Shown here: positions 19,446 through 32,400 of the stretch, piece by piece
Numbering within the stretch: position 1 is the stretch's first letter
Layout of the letters: each line of letters opens with the position of its first letter
The notes under the pieces: generated by a model
Seen by the model: only the letters and a program-made list of their open reading frames with translations
Database searches by the model: none
Told to the model about the DNA's origin: nothing
Source: Closterium sp. Naga37s-1
Lineage: Eukaryota > Streptophyta > Zygnematophyceae > Desmidiales > Closteriaceae
Assembly: GCA_947471745.1 (NCBI GenBank)
Contig: CANJKZ010000078.1
Span: forward strand, 2,112,501-2,176,500
DNA: 64,000 bases
Reading direction: 5' to 3'
Translations under genes and position numbers: made by a program

Positions 19446-22400
19446 TCAAGCAGTAAGCAAGTGAGGCAAAGTAGGCACAAGGCCTAACACAGTAGCAAAG
19501 CGCTGATGATCACCAGGCGGAAGTGCCTTGGTGAAGACATCAGCAGTGTTGGCCCGAGTGGCCACGTACGCAAGACGAAGCTAGCCACGTTGCTGCAACT
19601 CTCGAGCAAGGAAGTATCGCAGAGCGATGTGCTTTGTTCTGTGCTCCAGTCTGTGCTCCTGACACAAGGCAATCATGGCCTTGTTGTCTACATACAGAAC
19701 TGGAAGCGAACGAGGCTGCTCTCCCAAGTCGGTCAGCAGGTAAGTGAGCCAGCGTAGCTCCTGTGCAGCCATGGCCCCGGCGTAGATCTCAGCCTCACAA
19801 CTGGAGCTGAGAACCGAAGACGAGCAGGTAGACCGCCAAGAAACAGAGCCGGAACCAAGGCTGAAGGTGTAACCCTGTGACGACCGCTGCGTAGCTGAGT
19901 CGTCAACCCAGGAGGCGTCTGCGTGACCAGTGAGAACAACTGGACCCCGTCCTCCAAGCACGAGCCCCATGCCTGACGTACTGCACAGGTAACACAGTAC
20001 CCTCTTCGCAGCATCCCAGTGCACCTTTCAGTGCCTACCGGGAGCCACGTAGCGAGCCAAAAGGCTGAGAGGGTACGCGAGGTCAGGTCGTATGCACGTC
20101 ATCAGGTACATGAGGCAACCCACAAGCTCTGGGTACGGACCACTCGGCTCTACGGACTCGTCCAAAGGTGGAGCTGAGAGCGAGTGGCTGGTAGACATAG
20201 GAGTGGGCTATGGCGAGGAGAACTGGAAGCCGAAGCGCTGAAGGACCTGGTGCACCATGTGTGATTGAGTCAGTGTGATGGTGCGCCGTGCTCTGTCCCG
20301 GGTGATCTGCAGGCCAAGATAGCTGCGCAATTCAACTAGGTCAGTGCAGGTGTGTCTCTTCTGCAGCTCGCACTTCACAAGGGTCAGTGCCTCAGTGTCA
20401 GCAGTGGCAAAAACGAGGTCGTCAACGTACACAAGGACGTAGAACGGCGGCACTGACGTGTCGGTGCGTAGAAACAGCGACGGGTCAGCAGTAGAAGGAC
20501 TGGCAGACACAGACTCAGCATCTAGGGCAGTGGCGTAGTCGAGACGGTAGGCAGCAGCAAAGTCAAGGAGCTAAGCAACGAGAGCAGACGCAGCAGTAGA
20601 CTCAAAGGAAGGGTCAGTGACAGCAGTGGCGAGGAGACGAGAGACAGTGGGACTCGTAGCACGAGCTCAGTCAGACGTAGGGTCAGGGACCGCAGGAAGA
20701 GAGGACTCAGGAGGAGCAGGTAGAAGAACACGCACTGGAACAGAGGAAGGACGGAGCGCCATAGCGTGCGTGCCGGGGACAGGAGGACGCGAACGAGGAG
20801 CGCGACTAGCACTGCGAACAGGCGAGACAGGACGAGACGCAGGCTCACGACGCTCTGTAAGACCACTGGACTGCTCAGTGTAAGGAGAGGGAACACGCAG
20901 TGGGGAGGCTGGCTGTAACAGCGGCTGCGACTGGTCAGGCGGTGGACAAAGGAAGGGAGGAGGAAGACCAGTAGAAGATGGGACACCAAGAACCTGCTGA
21001 AGCAGGGGAACGAAGTACGGTCGCGGCCACACTGTTCCTCTAGCACCTCCAGCTCCAGGGTCAACAGCTCCAGCTCAAGCAGCTCCAGCGCCTCCAACTC
21101 CAGCTCCTGCAGCTCCAGCGTCTCCTGCGCTAGGGCCTCCAACTCCAGCTCCTCCAGCTCCAGCGCCAGCTGCTCCAGGCTCCGTAGGGTCTCCAACTCC
21201 AGCACACCCAACACCACCAGTCCCAGCAGCTCCAGCACCACTGGTACAAGCACCTCCAGGACTAGTAGCCGCATTACCTCCAGTACCGCCAGCTCCAGTA
21301 ATAACAGCAGCACCTCCAGCTCCAGTGTCTCCAGCGCCTCCAGCTCCGGGAGCTCCACTCCAACTGTGTGCGCACCGCACAAGCCACTCACGCAGCTGCT
21401 GCAAGGACAGTCGCGGCGAAGCACCAGCAGGACCTCCAGACGAAGCAGCACCCCCAGGCGCAGCACCCCCAGACTCCGCACCCTCCGACTCAGCACCCCC
21501 AGGCTCAACACCCTCAAGCTCAGCACCCCCAGACCCAGCACCCTCAGACCCCGCACCCCCCGGCTCCGCACCCCCAGACGCAGCACCCCCAGACGCAGCA
21601 CCCCCAGATGCAGTACCTGGAGCAGCACTAGAGCCGACAGCTACCTGAACAGGCGCAGTACCAGGGAGAGGGTCTACTTGAGACACACCCGAGGGAGCCG
21701 GACCCTGGGGCGGGAGGGGGTCTACCGGAGGTGGCAAAGCGGTAGGGGAAGAGATGGTAGAAGGGAACCGACTCGTCGAACGTGACGTCCTAAGAGGGGA
21801 GGACACGACGCGAGGTGGGGTGGTAAAACTGCCAGCCAGGCGCGTCAGGGACAAAGCTAAGGAAGACGCAGGGAATGGCGCGGGCGGAGAGTTTGTCCGC
21901 GGACGTATCGCAAACAAAGGCACGAGAACCCCAGACCCGGAACACCGACGCATCGCCAACCTTCCCCGTCCAACGCAGTGTGGGCGAGGTCTCCGGCAAG
22001 GAGACACGGGGCCAGAGGTTGAGCTGATGCGCAGCGTACCAGACCGCAAACGGCCACAGAAAATGGGGAGCAGCCACATGGATCATGGAGGTACGAGCCA
22101 CCTCCATGACTAAGCCAATGCGGCGCTCAGCAATCCCATTTTGCTGAGGGGAGGCCGGAAGCATGAACGACTGGAGAATGCCCTCCCCACGACAAAAGTC
22201 CCGCAAGAGGTCGGAGGAGAACTCACCACCTCTGTCAGAGTGCAGACGTAGGACAGGAAGGTCCGTACCGAAGCGCTCGCGGAGCTGGAGACGGACGGTG
22301 CGGATCCAAGGGATCAAGACATCAACGACTTGACCCTTGCTGCGCAAGGGGAAGACTGTGGTGTACCGCGTGTAGTCGTCAACGACCAGCAGAAAGTAGC

Positions 22401-22915
22401 GCTCGCAGCCCTGTCCACTGACGCGGGCTGGGCCCCACAAGTCCATGTGGAGAGTGTGCAGGGGAGCAGTCGTTAAGGGAAACGAGGAGGAGTGAGGAGC
22501 GGCGCGCTGCCGCCCCTCGACACAAGGAAGGCAGGGCGGGGCAGGCGAGGGCGGGAGGGGAGGTAGAGACCCGGGTAGACCAGAGACGAAAAACCGGGAG
22601 TGCATGCCACGAAGGCGTGGCAGGGAGGGGTGACCCAGGCGGTGGTGCCACAGAAGAGTCTGGTGCGACAGGAGGCGACACGAGCAAGAGGCGGCTACTT
22701 GACCTGACGCGGACACCTGAGTAGACGCAGCTACCTGAGGAGGCTCAGTAGCCAGCATGTACAGACTCGACCCTGGCCGACGAGTGAACGTAGCCAGGTG
22801 ACGCCCCGTCTGTGTGCACGTGGAGATCGACACACGCTGACCCCCAGGAGTGGTAGTTGTGACCATCGCATCCTGAAGGGCAGCGGTACTCACCAAGTTC
22901 GTAGAGAACGAGGAG
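19446..22915 (-). pseudogene. E3 pol remnant
   Basis: Coding order from 22915 down is: end of protease (STNLVSTAALQDAM), GAG-pre-integrase LWHHRLGHPS, integrase (LHMDLWGP, LHSDRGGEF, SPQQNGIAERR), GAG-repeat linker (21040-21640), then a jump near 20520 from the linker-side AESV straight to STADPSLFLRTD, so RT fingers and palm N-terminus are missing. It continues through YVDDLVFATAD and RNase H (TGHADASWVDD, CEAEIYAGAMAAQELRW) to PHLLTA and a stop at 19446. A TAG lies near 19581. Confidence 0.88.
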
Positions 22916-23273
22916 GGAACAGGTAGGGCAGTAGCAGTCTGCCTAGAGTGGTAGTGGTAGGGAAGGAGTAGCGAGCAACTACAGCGTCGTATAGGGCCTG
23001 TGCTGTCCTGTGCTGTCCAAAGTGAGTACATTCGGTCACCGGCAGGTGGTTGCGAATGGCTAAGCGGGCAGTAGCATCAAGAGACAGCCACTGGGAACGA
23101 GTCGCACCGTCAGCTGTGGCGGGAGGGGCTAGAGCGACACCGGACACGTGGTCAAACAGTGAGACACTGTCCTTAATATCGCTCAGTAGGTACAGTTGCA
23201 GATCGTCATGCCACGTGTCAAATCCAACCGGTCTGCCCTCATGATCGAACGCTAGAACTCTAAGCGAATCCAT
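22916..23273 (-). pseudogene. E3 gag N-terminal fragment
   Basis: ATG at 23273 (MDSLRVLAFDHEGRPVGF) begins gag, with TWHDDLQLYLLSD and LGRLLLPYLFP. At about 22916 the frame jumps into the end of the protease. The zinc finger and protease active site are deleted, leaving no functional Gag. Confidence 0.85.
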
Positions 23274-24600
23274 AGTGGCGCAGCACTCAGGAGCAGCAGT
23301 AGCAGTAGTAGCAGCAGGAGCAGCAGCAGCAGTAGCAGTAGCAGCAGTTGCAGGAGCAGTTGCCAAGGGGACAAGGGGCAGGGCCGAGGGGCCTAGGGGC
23401 CGAGGGGCCAAACACGAGGGTGGAGGGGCCGAGGGGCCAAGGGTCCTGGGGGCCGAGGGGCCGAGGGGACTAGGGCTGAGGGGCGGGGCCGAGGGGCCAA
23501 ACACGAGGCCGAGGGGCCAAAGGGGCCTAGGGGCTGAGGGGCCGAGGGGCGGGGCCGAGGGGCCTAGGGGCCGAGGGGCCAAACACGAGGGCGGGGGGGG
23601 GCCGAGGGGCCAAGGAGTCACGGGGCACTGGGGTCGCTGCTAGGGGCCGAGGGGCCAAACACGAAGGGCCATAGGGCCGAGGGGCCAAGGGGCGAGGGGC
23701 CGAGGTGCCTGTTGCCTAGGGGTGAGGGGCCGAGGGGCCGAGGTGCCTGGGGGCCAAGGGGCCAAGGGGCCAAGGGGCCGAGGGGCCGAGGCTAGGGGCC
23801 GAGGGGGGGAGGGGGGGGGGGGGGCTGGGGGTCCGAGGTGCCTAGGGGCCGAGGGGCCTTGGTGCCTAGTGGCTAGGGGCCGAGGGGCTAAACACGAGGG
23901 GCCGAGGGGCCAAGGAGCGAGGGGCCGAGGGGCCGGGGGCCGAGGGGCGACGGGCCGCGGGGCCAGGTACGAAGGGGGGGGGCGCGGGGCCTAGGGCGAC
24001 GGGCCAGGAGTAAAAGGGGCCGCGGGGCCTAGGTGCGACGGGGTCGACGGGGCCAACGGGGCCGACGGCGCGGCTAGGAGCGACGGGGCCGATGCGGCGC
24101 GGCTAGGGGCTACGGGAGGTGGGGGCCGCCGCTAGGGGCGACGGGGCCTAGGGGCCGAGGGGCGCGGCTAGGGGCGACGGGGTCGACGGGGCCGAGGGGG
24201 GCGGCTAGGGGCGACGGGGTCGACGGGGCCAACGGGGCCGTGGGGCGCGGCTAGGGGCGACGGGGTCGACGGGGCCAACGGGGCCGAGGGGCCGAGCTAG
24301 GGGCGACGGGGTCGACGGGGTCGCGGCTAGGGGCGACGGGGGGGGGCCGCCGCTAGGGCTGACGGGGCCTAGGGGCCGAGGGGCGCGGCTAGGGGCGACG
24401 GGGTTGACAGGGCCAACGGGGCCGAGGGGCCGAGCTAGGGGCGACGGGGTCGACGGGGCCAAGGTAGAAGCTAGGGGCGACGCCAAGGGGCGACGGGCCG
24501 GGCTAGGGGTGGCGACGGGCTGAGGCCTAGGGGCAACGAGCGCGGGCCTAGGCTAGCAGGGCAGTAGGTGGTGGGCCCAAAAACAGACCGGTCCTAGGGG
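23274..24600 (-). repeat. E3 leader minisatellites
   Basis: Two families fill the leader: GGGGCCGAGGGGCC/CAAACACGAGG units (23370-24000) and GGGGCGACGGGGTCGACG units (24000-24500), written here as + strand. The coding strand is C-rich. A frame in phase with gag stays open to 23621, giving PLGPSAP-type repeats. Confidence 0.88.
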
Positions 24601-24616
24601 ACCTGCTCTGAAACCA

Positions 24617-24750
24617 TGTTAGAATGTTGTGAACGAGAATGAATGAACTATGAAAGCGTTGGGTACAAGTACTAACCCTAATTGGGTTGTTCCCCTTATG
24701 GACTACCCCACTACAGCCTACACAAATGTATAAGCTATAATGTTCTGACA
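24617..24750 (-). repeat. E3 5' LTR
   Basis: 134 bp, preceded on the + strand by GCTCTGAAACCA, the complement of the primer-binding site. It abuts an inverted fragment of the E5-type LTR with no shared duplication. Confidence 0.92.
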
Positions 24751-24862
24751 CTATTGTAAGCATGAAATATATATTTTCTCATGCCCTCATACCATTCCAT
24801 GCACACACTCATGCACGCATACGGACAACAAGCCGAATGCAAACCGTAGGGTTGCACCAACA
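24751..24862 (-). mobile_element. Inverted fragment of an E5-type LTR
   Basis: This 112-bp block is the reverse complement (with a few changes) of 28656-28767, the first 112 bp of the E5 LTR. It ends exactly at the terminal CACCAACA and is cut on the other side by the E3 LTR. Confidence 0.75.
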
Positions 24863-25037
24863 CCTTGTAATAATATATATTCTTGTATCTCTTTGCTTTA
24901 ATCAATCTATCTTGCTCTCACATACTAGTGCAGGGTGGTTCAAGTAACTTTATTATTACGCTTCCGCAAATTACAACATTCCTACTCAAAAGGTCTTAGC
25001 CTTGAAAAGATCCTAAGGGCTATTTCTCAGCCCAACA
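24863..25037 (+). repeat. E4 5' LTR, truncated
   Basis: AT-rich sequence ending CAGCCCAACA, followed at 25038 by TGGTATGAGAGCC, a variant Met-tRNA primer-binding site. The left end is lost, and the 3' LTR would be beyond the right edge. Confidence 0.65.
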
Positions 25038-25095
25038 TGGTATGAGAGCCTCCAAGGCAAGATTGATTACCCAAACTCCTACAACAATACAAGGC

Positions 25096-26280
25096 ATGGC
25101 AACTCAGAAGGAGAGGAGCTCCTCCAACGGATCTCCCGGCACTACTCCTACTCCACCTCCAGCCTCTGGCCTACAGACAAAGGAAGGCACAGCAACAAGA
25201 CCAGCTGCGGAGTCTACCGAAACTCCCGGGAATCAAGCAGCAGGCTTCGACCCAAGCATGATGGAGAAATTTTTCTCCTTCATGTCCTTCTACGAGCAAC
25301 ACCAACAAGCAGCTCCTGCGCAATCAAACAACAGCGACAACAACAACAGGGTTACTCCAATGAGCCTTGACGGTTCATCCTATGCGCGTGGAAACAAGCA
25401 GCAACCTACCTTTGCCCCATACGAGCCTCAACGTGGCTCCATCAGCTTCATGCCACACCAACAGCCTTCACCTGGACAAGAAAAGACGCTGGATGCGCTT
25501 CAAGTTCAATCACAGTTCGCACACGTTTTGAAGCTGCAGACATCGACACCATTTGATGGAAAAGACTTCTACACCTGGTCATTCGAGTTCGAGTTGATGC
25601 TGGAGGGCGCGAAAATTCTTGGATTCTTCGACGGGTCCCTGCCATACCCAATACACAGGACGCAGTACGACAAGCAGCAGTACACTTATCAGTCGATGAT
25701 GGCGTACACGATACTTCTACGAAATCTATCTCCAAACGAGCAGCAGAACATCCGGTCTTATCGAGGATACGGCAATTTCGCCGAACTGGCGAACGACCAC
25801 CTGAAGAACCTGTATCAAGCAACAAACAGCGTTAATCAAAGTCGTCTCATGGCATAGTTGACAACAGTGAAAATGAAACCTGGCGAAAAGGGAATGGCGT
25901 ATATCAGCCGTTGTCGTCGACTGCACGACAGACTCCTTCGATGCGGAGGATCAATATCCGAAGAAGCCTTCGTAACACTTATCATTGCTGGCCTCAGTCC
26001 TCATTGGCGCTCCACTCGAGCACTCCTCCGAGCTCACGGGAAGATCTCCGAAGCAGCACACTGCGCCGAAATTCACGCTGAAGAGCAGGATATGTATCTA
26101 CACGAAGAACGACACAAGAAAAGAGCGTCAGCACCATAGTTCGCGTTTCACACTCAACGGCGTTACAACAACAACAATCGACAAAGTAATAATCAAGTTC
26201 AACAATACGTCCCACCGTTTTGTCATCTCTGCAAGACGTCTGGACATCCTCGCACACACTACCTGAATCAGCAGCAGTCG
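25096..26280 (+). pseudogene. E4 gag
   Basis: The start chosen is ATG at 25096 (MATQKERSSS), just after the PBS. A Gln/Asn-rich N-terminus precedes the gag core (TPFDGKDFYTWSFEFELML, ILLRNLSPNEQQNIR). A TAG at 25855 interrupts the frame, which continues with MAYISRCRRLHDRLL to 26139. A degraded knuckle (FCHLCKTSGHPRTHY, last Cys lost) lies near 26217-26265 in a shifted frame. Confidence 0.8.
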
Positions 26281-28655
26281 ATGTCGTCGCAGCGTCAACT
26301 TCGGCCCTCAAGCAGTCAAGTGGCTTCTACACAGGCGCATCCAACCAATCAAGTACAAGCCTCAACATCTTCAACGACAAAACCTGCACAAGCAACAAGA
26401 AACATCGTGAGCTGCATGACAAGGACGACAGACTTTTGCATCACCGGATCACCACCGTTCTACTCACCAGAAGAACAGCTCGACGAGAGCACTCCTCGCC
26501 GCAAATCACTGGAGCCCAACCCGACGTATGCAGCCATCGCCCAGAGCGAGCCGTCCGGGAAACACACCTGGTTCTTGGACAGCTGCTACGGACAGCACGT
26601 GCTCCTCGGGTCGCTTTGTTCAACAGGAACACCAACTTCAACAGGAAGTCGTAATCACCGTCGCCAACACCCAGAACCTGCACACACGACGACAAGGGGT
26701 CGTTCAACTTCAATCTCGAGAAACCAGCGTTATTCTACAAATGTTGAAGGTTTTAATTGCAGGACTCGGCTGCAACTTACTCAGCGTCAGTCAATTAATG
26801 GCGAAGGGCATTCATCTCAAAGGAGACAGCACCACTCAAGAGTTCAAGTTATACCACGGAAAGGGTGGACTCTATATTGGCAATGCGGTCTTGAAGAATA
26901 ACGTCTTCGTTCTTGACTTTGTTTCGGACCAAAGAACCGCCGACAGCGACGCCATCGTCAACTTTGCCTCTTGGACACATCCACCAGATCTCGACCCCGA
27001 CTTCAGTCCTGGAGGATTCTGGTACTCACACACCATACCTGAAGCACAAAGAACACGAATGTTAGAAACAATTCGGCAAGCAGAGATAACATTGGCAGCA
27101 GAAACAACATCAGCATCAGCAACATCGGTAGCAGAAAACTACGACACCAATCGTGGGTTCTTTGATGGCACCAGCTCTCATCGACGATACTCCACCGACT
27201 CCTACGCAGCAGTTGACTCCCACTCCACGCGAAGTTCACAGAAGCGCCAACCTCACCGCAGGATTTTATTCCAACTCCGACCAGTACAGGCGCTCACCAG
27301 GACATCATGCGAGCGAATCACTGTGGCACGAAAGATTGGGTCATCCAAGCAACACAACGTTAAACAACACGATCAAGGCAGCATTACTCGACAAAAATTC
27401 CTTACTTCTACCTGACGGCAGAGAACTTCAACGAGTCCGAGGTACATGTTTTACCTGTCCCGAAGCCGACTTACCCCATCAACCGTTTGTCTCTCACCAC
27501 AATCCAAGCGGGCCAGCTTACGCACCATTGGAAAAAGTCTACAGCGACATCTTGTATACTCGCGAACATGGACAGGTAGCATACAACTATGTGATTACCT
27601 TCATCGATGCCGCCACCTGATACGTCTGGCATCTCAACCTTCCAAGTTGCGAGATGGCCTTCGAAGCTTTCGTCGCCTGGCTACCTGTGGCAGAACGAGA
27701 ATCAGGAGCGAAGTTGAAAAGCTTCCAGTTAGACGGGGGAGGTGAATATCAGTCACAAAGATTCAAGCAGTACCTCGCAGAACGAGACATCAAGTGACTC
27801 ATCTCGCTTCCCTACGCCCATCAACAGCAAGGCGTAGCAGAACGGATTAACAAAACTCTCCAGAACACCATGCGCAAACTGCTACATTGCATGCGACTTC
27901 CCAGCCACCAGTGGCATGAAGCGATGGACCACGCTGTCATGCTGCACAACTTGCTCTCGTCATCATTGCTCCTGAACAACGCATAACCGCACCTGCTATA
28001 GACAGGAGAACTGGGCAACACAAAAATGTTACGAGTTTTTGGGTGCATGGTACAGTACCGACCGCACACTGCAAGAGCCGGAAGATTTTCTCAACGCGCA
28101 CAGTGAGGGCTACACCTGGGCATCGAAAAGCACTAAAGTTTTTCGATGTCCATTCGAAGGAAACAGTAGCAGCATGTGATGTCATTTTCTATGAGCGACT
28201 CACACTTCAAACATACCTGGACAACCTGGCAGCAAATCGAGACCTCACGGGCGGCTTCCGTGGCAACCGAGCTTTCGCTTCGGCAGCAGACAAAGCTGAC
28301 TAGGACGAGCAGAACGTGGACGGAGCTTCGGAGGAAGCCAGACCTCTTCCGTACTGCTCAGTGGAAATTCCCATGGACGACAACAACCCTCGTGAAAGTG
28401 TCAATGCCGAATCCTACTTCGACTTCGCCGACAACAGTAACATTACACCCCAACCGGTCGACACCAACGTCTCCGAACGCATAGGACCCAATTTCCTCCC
28501 AGATCCAGAAGCGGGAGATGAAGCAGCTTATCCCGAGGACGCAAATCTTCCCCGCTACACACAGAGTGGACTGCAGATACTGGGACTCGTGACCGCTGTC
28601 CACGGAGCAGCACCACCTAAGAAGTCTGCCACCATTCAGCAGGCTCTAGGGGGGG
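26281..28655 (+). pseudogene. E4 pol, protease and integrase portion
   Basis: Frames are scattered by small indels. Recognisable are the protease-like TWFLDSCYGQHV (DSC for DSG), NLLSVSQLMAKGI, GAG-pre-integrase LWHERLGHPS, CFTCPEAD, integrase VYSDILYT, FQLDGGGEY and QQQGVAERINKTL, with several in-frame stops. After a Pro/Asp-rich linker the frame ends at IQQALGG, where E5 is inserted. Confidence 0.82.
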
Positions 28656-29453
28656 TGTTGGTGCAACCCTACGGTTTGCATTCGGCTTGTTGTCTGTGTG
28701 CGTGCATGCGTGTGTGCATGGAATGGTATGAGGGCATGAGATAATATATATTTCATGCTTATAATAGTGTGTGAATGATGAGGCATGGTATTGAATGTGT
28801 GTGTCGAGTCAATAGCGAGTTATCGCTAGTCGCGTGTCACGTCGTCGTTTGCGTGTCGTGTGCGTTTTTCTATTTTGTCGTGTGTGGAACGTTCAGCGTG
28901 TCGCAGGTGTGCGCAGCAGACTTCCAAGAACTCAAGGAATAATTTATCTTGAAGAACCATAGCCTTGGTTTCAAGATTCAAGTGTTTTCGAAGCTCTCCA
29001 AAAGGGTAAACTTTAAGATAGTGAGAATAGTTGCATTACTTCGTGTAGTGTAACATTTCTCTTGGTGTAGGCCCTTGTGGAGGGTAGTTTCGAGACTATT
29101 CGTGGTTGGGGACAGTGTGGCACTGTTCCACATTACTGTACCTTGGCTCTTGGGGTTTGTAGGAGCTGGGAGTCATTCCCAACTCGTAACTCTTCCTATC
29201 TTGTGTTTTAAGACTATAGTGGCTGCCATAGTGCCGTTTGTTCTAACCGAAGCTGTGTCGTCAATTCTTTATGAAATCGTGTAATCTAAGATGCTTATTG
29301 TAGGCGTCGTCAAGACGCTCGAGATCCAATTTAAATCAAGTCATTTGCAGCTGTGAGCAGAACGCTATCAACGTTTGAAATCGCTGTGCAGAAATCCGTC
29401 TGTGCACTCTATCTTTCGTTTTAGGCACATTCAAGCCTATTGTGACTATAACA
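28656..29453 (+). repeat. E5 5' LTR
   Basis: 798 bp. The last 504 bp (28950-29453) match 32906-33409 without indels at about 97 percent. Spacer AG and the primer-binding site TGGTATCAGAGC (29456) follow. Confidence 0.8.
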
Positions 29454-29487
29454 AGTGGTATCAGAGCCCCTTGGAGCAGTTTCGACA

Positions 29488-32400
29488 ATGGCTGGACCTG
29501 AGGAAAGGGGTGGCAGAGGTGCTGGTGGCAGTGGAGAAGCCCAAGCTCAAGGCCAACCCCGTGATTCAGCCATGGCGCCCATGCAACCAAGTCTTGGCCC
29601 ACCTAGGGATGAGCCTAGGGTGTTTGGGCTTGACAAGTTCAACGGCGACAACTTTGCTGAATGGTCCTTCAAGATGGAGAACATCTTTGACCACTATGAC
29701 CTGCTGGAGGTGATGGAAGGAACGGAGAAGCACCCCGAGAACGACCCGGAGAAGAGCCCGTGGGTGCGGAAGAGTGCACAAGGCTATCTCCTACTTGGGC
29801 AAGCGTTGGGGAGCAGCCAGATCCGTCACATCAAGCCATTCCAGCGTGAACCAGAGAAGGGACCAAAGGCATGGGCTGCTCAAAAGGGTGTATACGCTCC
29901 TGCAACAGCGGCGGTAGCGGTGGTGTTGGAACAGCAAATGGCGGCACTACGAATTGAAGAAGACGAAGCGGTTGAAGAAGGGGTGCAGAAATTCTTCGAC
30001 TTGTTGACGCGGCTTGAGGGAGCTGATTTGAACTACAGTGAGCTCCAAACGAAGACCAAGTTGCTGGCCTTACTCCCAGAGTCATGGTCCTCGCTCATCA
30101 TCAACCTCAATCGTGACTTGCCCCGCCTCTCGCTTGAAGACGTGAAGCGAGCGATCCTTCAAGAGGACTTCCGCCGCCGTGATTGGCGAGTGCGGATGGC
30201 GCCGGGGCAGCAAGCATCGGCTGAGGGTATGGCCGTGGAAGGGGCAGAGGACGAGGGGGAAGCAGATTTGGCAGCAACAACTTCAATGGAGGCCGCGGGA
30301 GTGGCAGATACGGCAGCGATAACAAGAGCTACGGACGCGGTCGCGGCCGATTCGACGGCGAGTGCCACTATTGTCACAAGAGCGGACATATGTGGCACGA
30401 TTGCTACAAGCTCCTTGATGGATGGACTCCTGCTCAAGGCCAAGAGGGTAGAGGAGCAGAAGGAGGGAGAGGCCGTGGAGGCCGTGGCGGTCGCGGAGGT
30501 GGTGCTGCAAGTATGAAGAGTGCCGGCAACGAGAGCGAGTCGAGGGACGATCGCTTTCCGGGTCAGTTCTTCTTCGTGTCCACGCAAGCACCGGCAAGTC
30601 CAGAGAAGGATGAAGGCTTTGAGGAGCCAGCAGCTGTGGGTAAGGTCACCCTACACTCCCTGGAATATTGGGTGATCGATTGCGGCGCTACCTATAGCAT
30701 GACACCTCGTGCGGACTTGCTCACCGAACTTGAGCCGTCACCGGTGAAGCATGTGACATCGGCTTTGGGGCAGCGAGCAGAGGTGAAAGGCATGGGCAAG
30801 GCCATGTTCAAGGGTGCTGATGGGAAGATGGTGGGCCTCAAGAACGTGCTTTGGGTGCCCAACCTTGCTGCCAACCTGATTTCCGTGCGGCGGTTGCAAA
30901 AGGCCGGCATGGACACAAGCTCGAAGGGAGCTAAGACCTACACCGCGAGGCTTGGCGAGCGGATTCTTTGGGACCTTCACGAGGATAGGGATGTCTACAA
31001 CGAGATGTGGCAGATCCCTGTGGTCCCCATGCCTAAGGTGAGGCAAGTGGCAGCAAGCATCAGCACCAAGGGTGAAGCGGTTGGTAGCGGCGATCGCGCG
31101 AACGGTCGCGCTAAGGAGATTGAGTCCAAGAAGTGCAATCTTGGAGGGACCAGCAAGCTCGGTGAACACGAGGAGAGTGGTGCAGCAGCCAAGAAGCAGC
31201 ACAAGGATGAGGAGAACCCCAAGGCAGCAGCGGAGGAGGACTACCGAGAGGGCATGTGGGGCACTATTGCGAGTGCGGCATTCTCCAATCCGACTTCGGC
31301 TACGGGGGAGTGTGATTGGTTGACCTTGCATCGGCGCATGGGGCAAGTGGCCCTGCCCATCTTGCAGCAGCTAGTGAAGAATGAGATGGTTGCTGGCATA
31401 CGTGTGAAGGGGGAGCCCGATGAGGTACTTGGCTGCCCGACGTGCATGCAAGCCAAGTTCACCCGTTACCCGTTCTCTAGTTCGGAGGCAACGGCTAAGG
31501 CACCACTTGATGAGGTGGTGATGGACGTGGTGGGCCCCCTTAAGCTTGGAGCTGCTGGAGCTGAGTACTTTCTCACCATTGTGGACGTCTACACTCGCAT
31601 GACCTGGGTGTACGTGCTGTCCAAGAAGAGCGACGTGGCTGAAACGGTGAAGACCGATTGGTTGCCGATGGTGGAGCGGCAACAAGACCGGCTAGTGAAG
31701 GCAATTCGTACCGATCGAGGGGGAGAGTTCCTGAGCAAGGAGTTCTCATTGTGGTTGTAGAAGAATGGCATAAGGCACTCCCTTACCATGCCATACTCCC
31801 CTGCAATGAACGGCATCGGCAGGCGAGCGAACCGGACAATCACGGAGATGGCGCGCGGGTTACCCGATGCGGTGCGGAGTGCGTGTGTGGCCAAGAACAG
31901 AGCATGGGAGCAGACAAATGGGTGCCCTATGTGGAGTGGATTGGAAGGAAGCCAAAGGTGGATATGCTTCGGGTGTTCGGGTGCATGTGCATGGCGCTCG
32001 TGCCTAAGCATCTTCGGCACAACAAGCTCGGTGCCAAGGCGATATGGGCTGTGCACTTGGGCATGGCTCAAAACAGCAAGGGGTGGCTTCTTTGGGACCC
32101 ATTCACCAAGAAATTCTTGGTGAGCAGGGACTGCAAATTCATGGAGAATCTGATGTACAAGGATTGGAAGGCGGAGAATGAGGCGAAGATAGGCATGCGG
32201 TTTGGGGAGGTGAAGAGTTCCGGTTTGGAGCATGTGGAGCTGCCCTTGGAGCTGAGCAACGGCAACACCACCACAAGGCAATCTTCCCTTGTGAATGGGG
32301 GAGAGGAGGCCAAGGATGCAGAGGAAGAAGAGGAGGAGGTGCAGCAAGTGAGCGAGCGTGCACCGACATTTCCTTCTCGCAGTGCGAGTGCTACACGGAT

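Larger units (their letters stand above)
19086..24750 (-). mobile_element. E3: short-LTR copia retrotransposon, minus strand
   Basis: 134-bp LTRs lie at 19086-19219 and 24617-24750 (TGTTAGAA...TTCTGACA, about five differences). The coding-strand primer-binding site next to the right LTR is TGGTTTCAGAGC. Flanks are TTTCA on the left and CTATT on the right, so there is no target duplication. Two internal deletions remove the C-terminal gag plus protease and the N-terminal RT. Confidence 0.93.

Noticed and set aside
24751..28767. Inverted repeats about 112 bp long at 24751-24862 and 28656-28767, suggesting a large DNA transposon with terminal inverted repeats
   Set aside because: The right repeat is the start of the E5 LTR, with its own target duplication, and the left one is a separate inverted LTR fragment. 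Between them is an ordinary copia gag-pol region.
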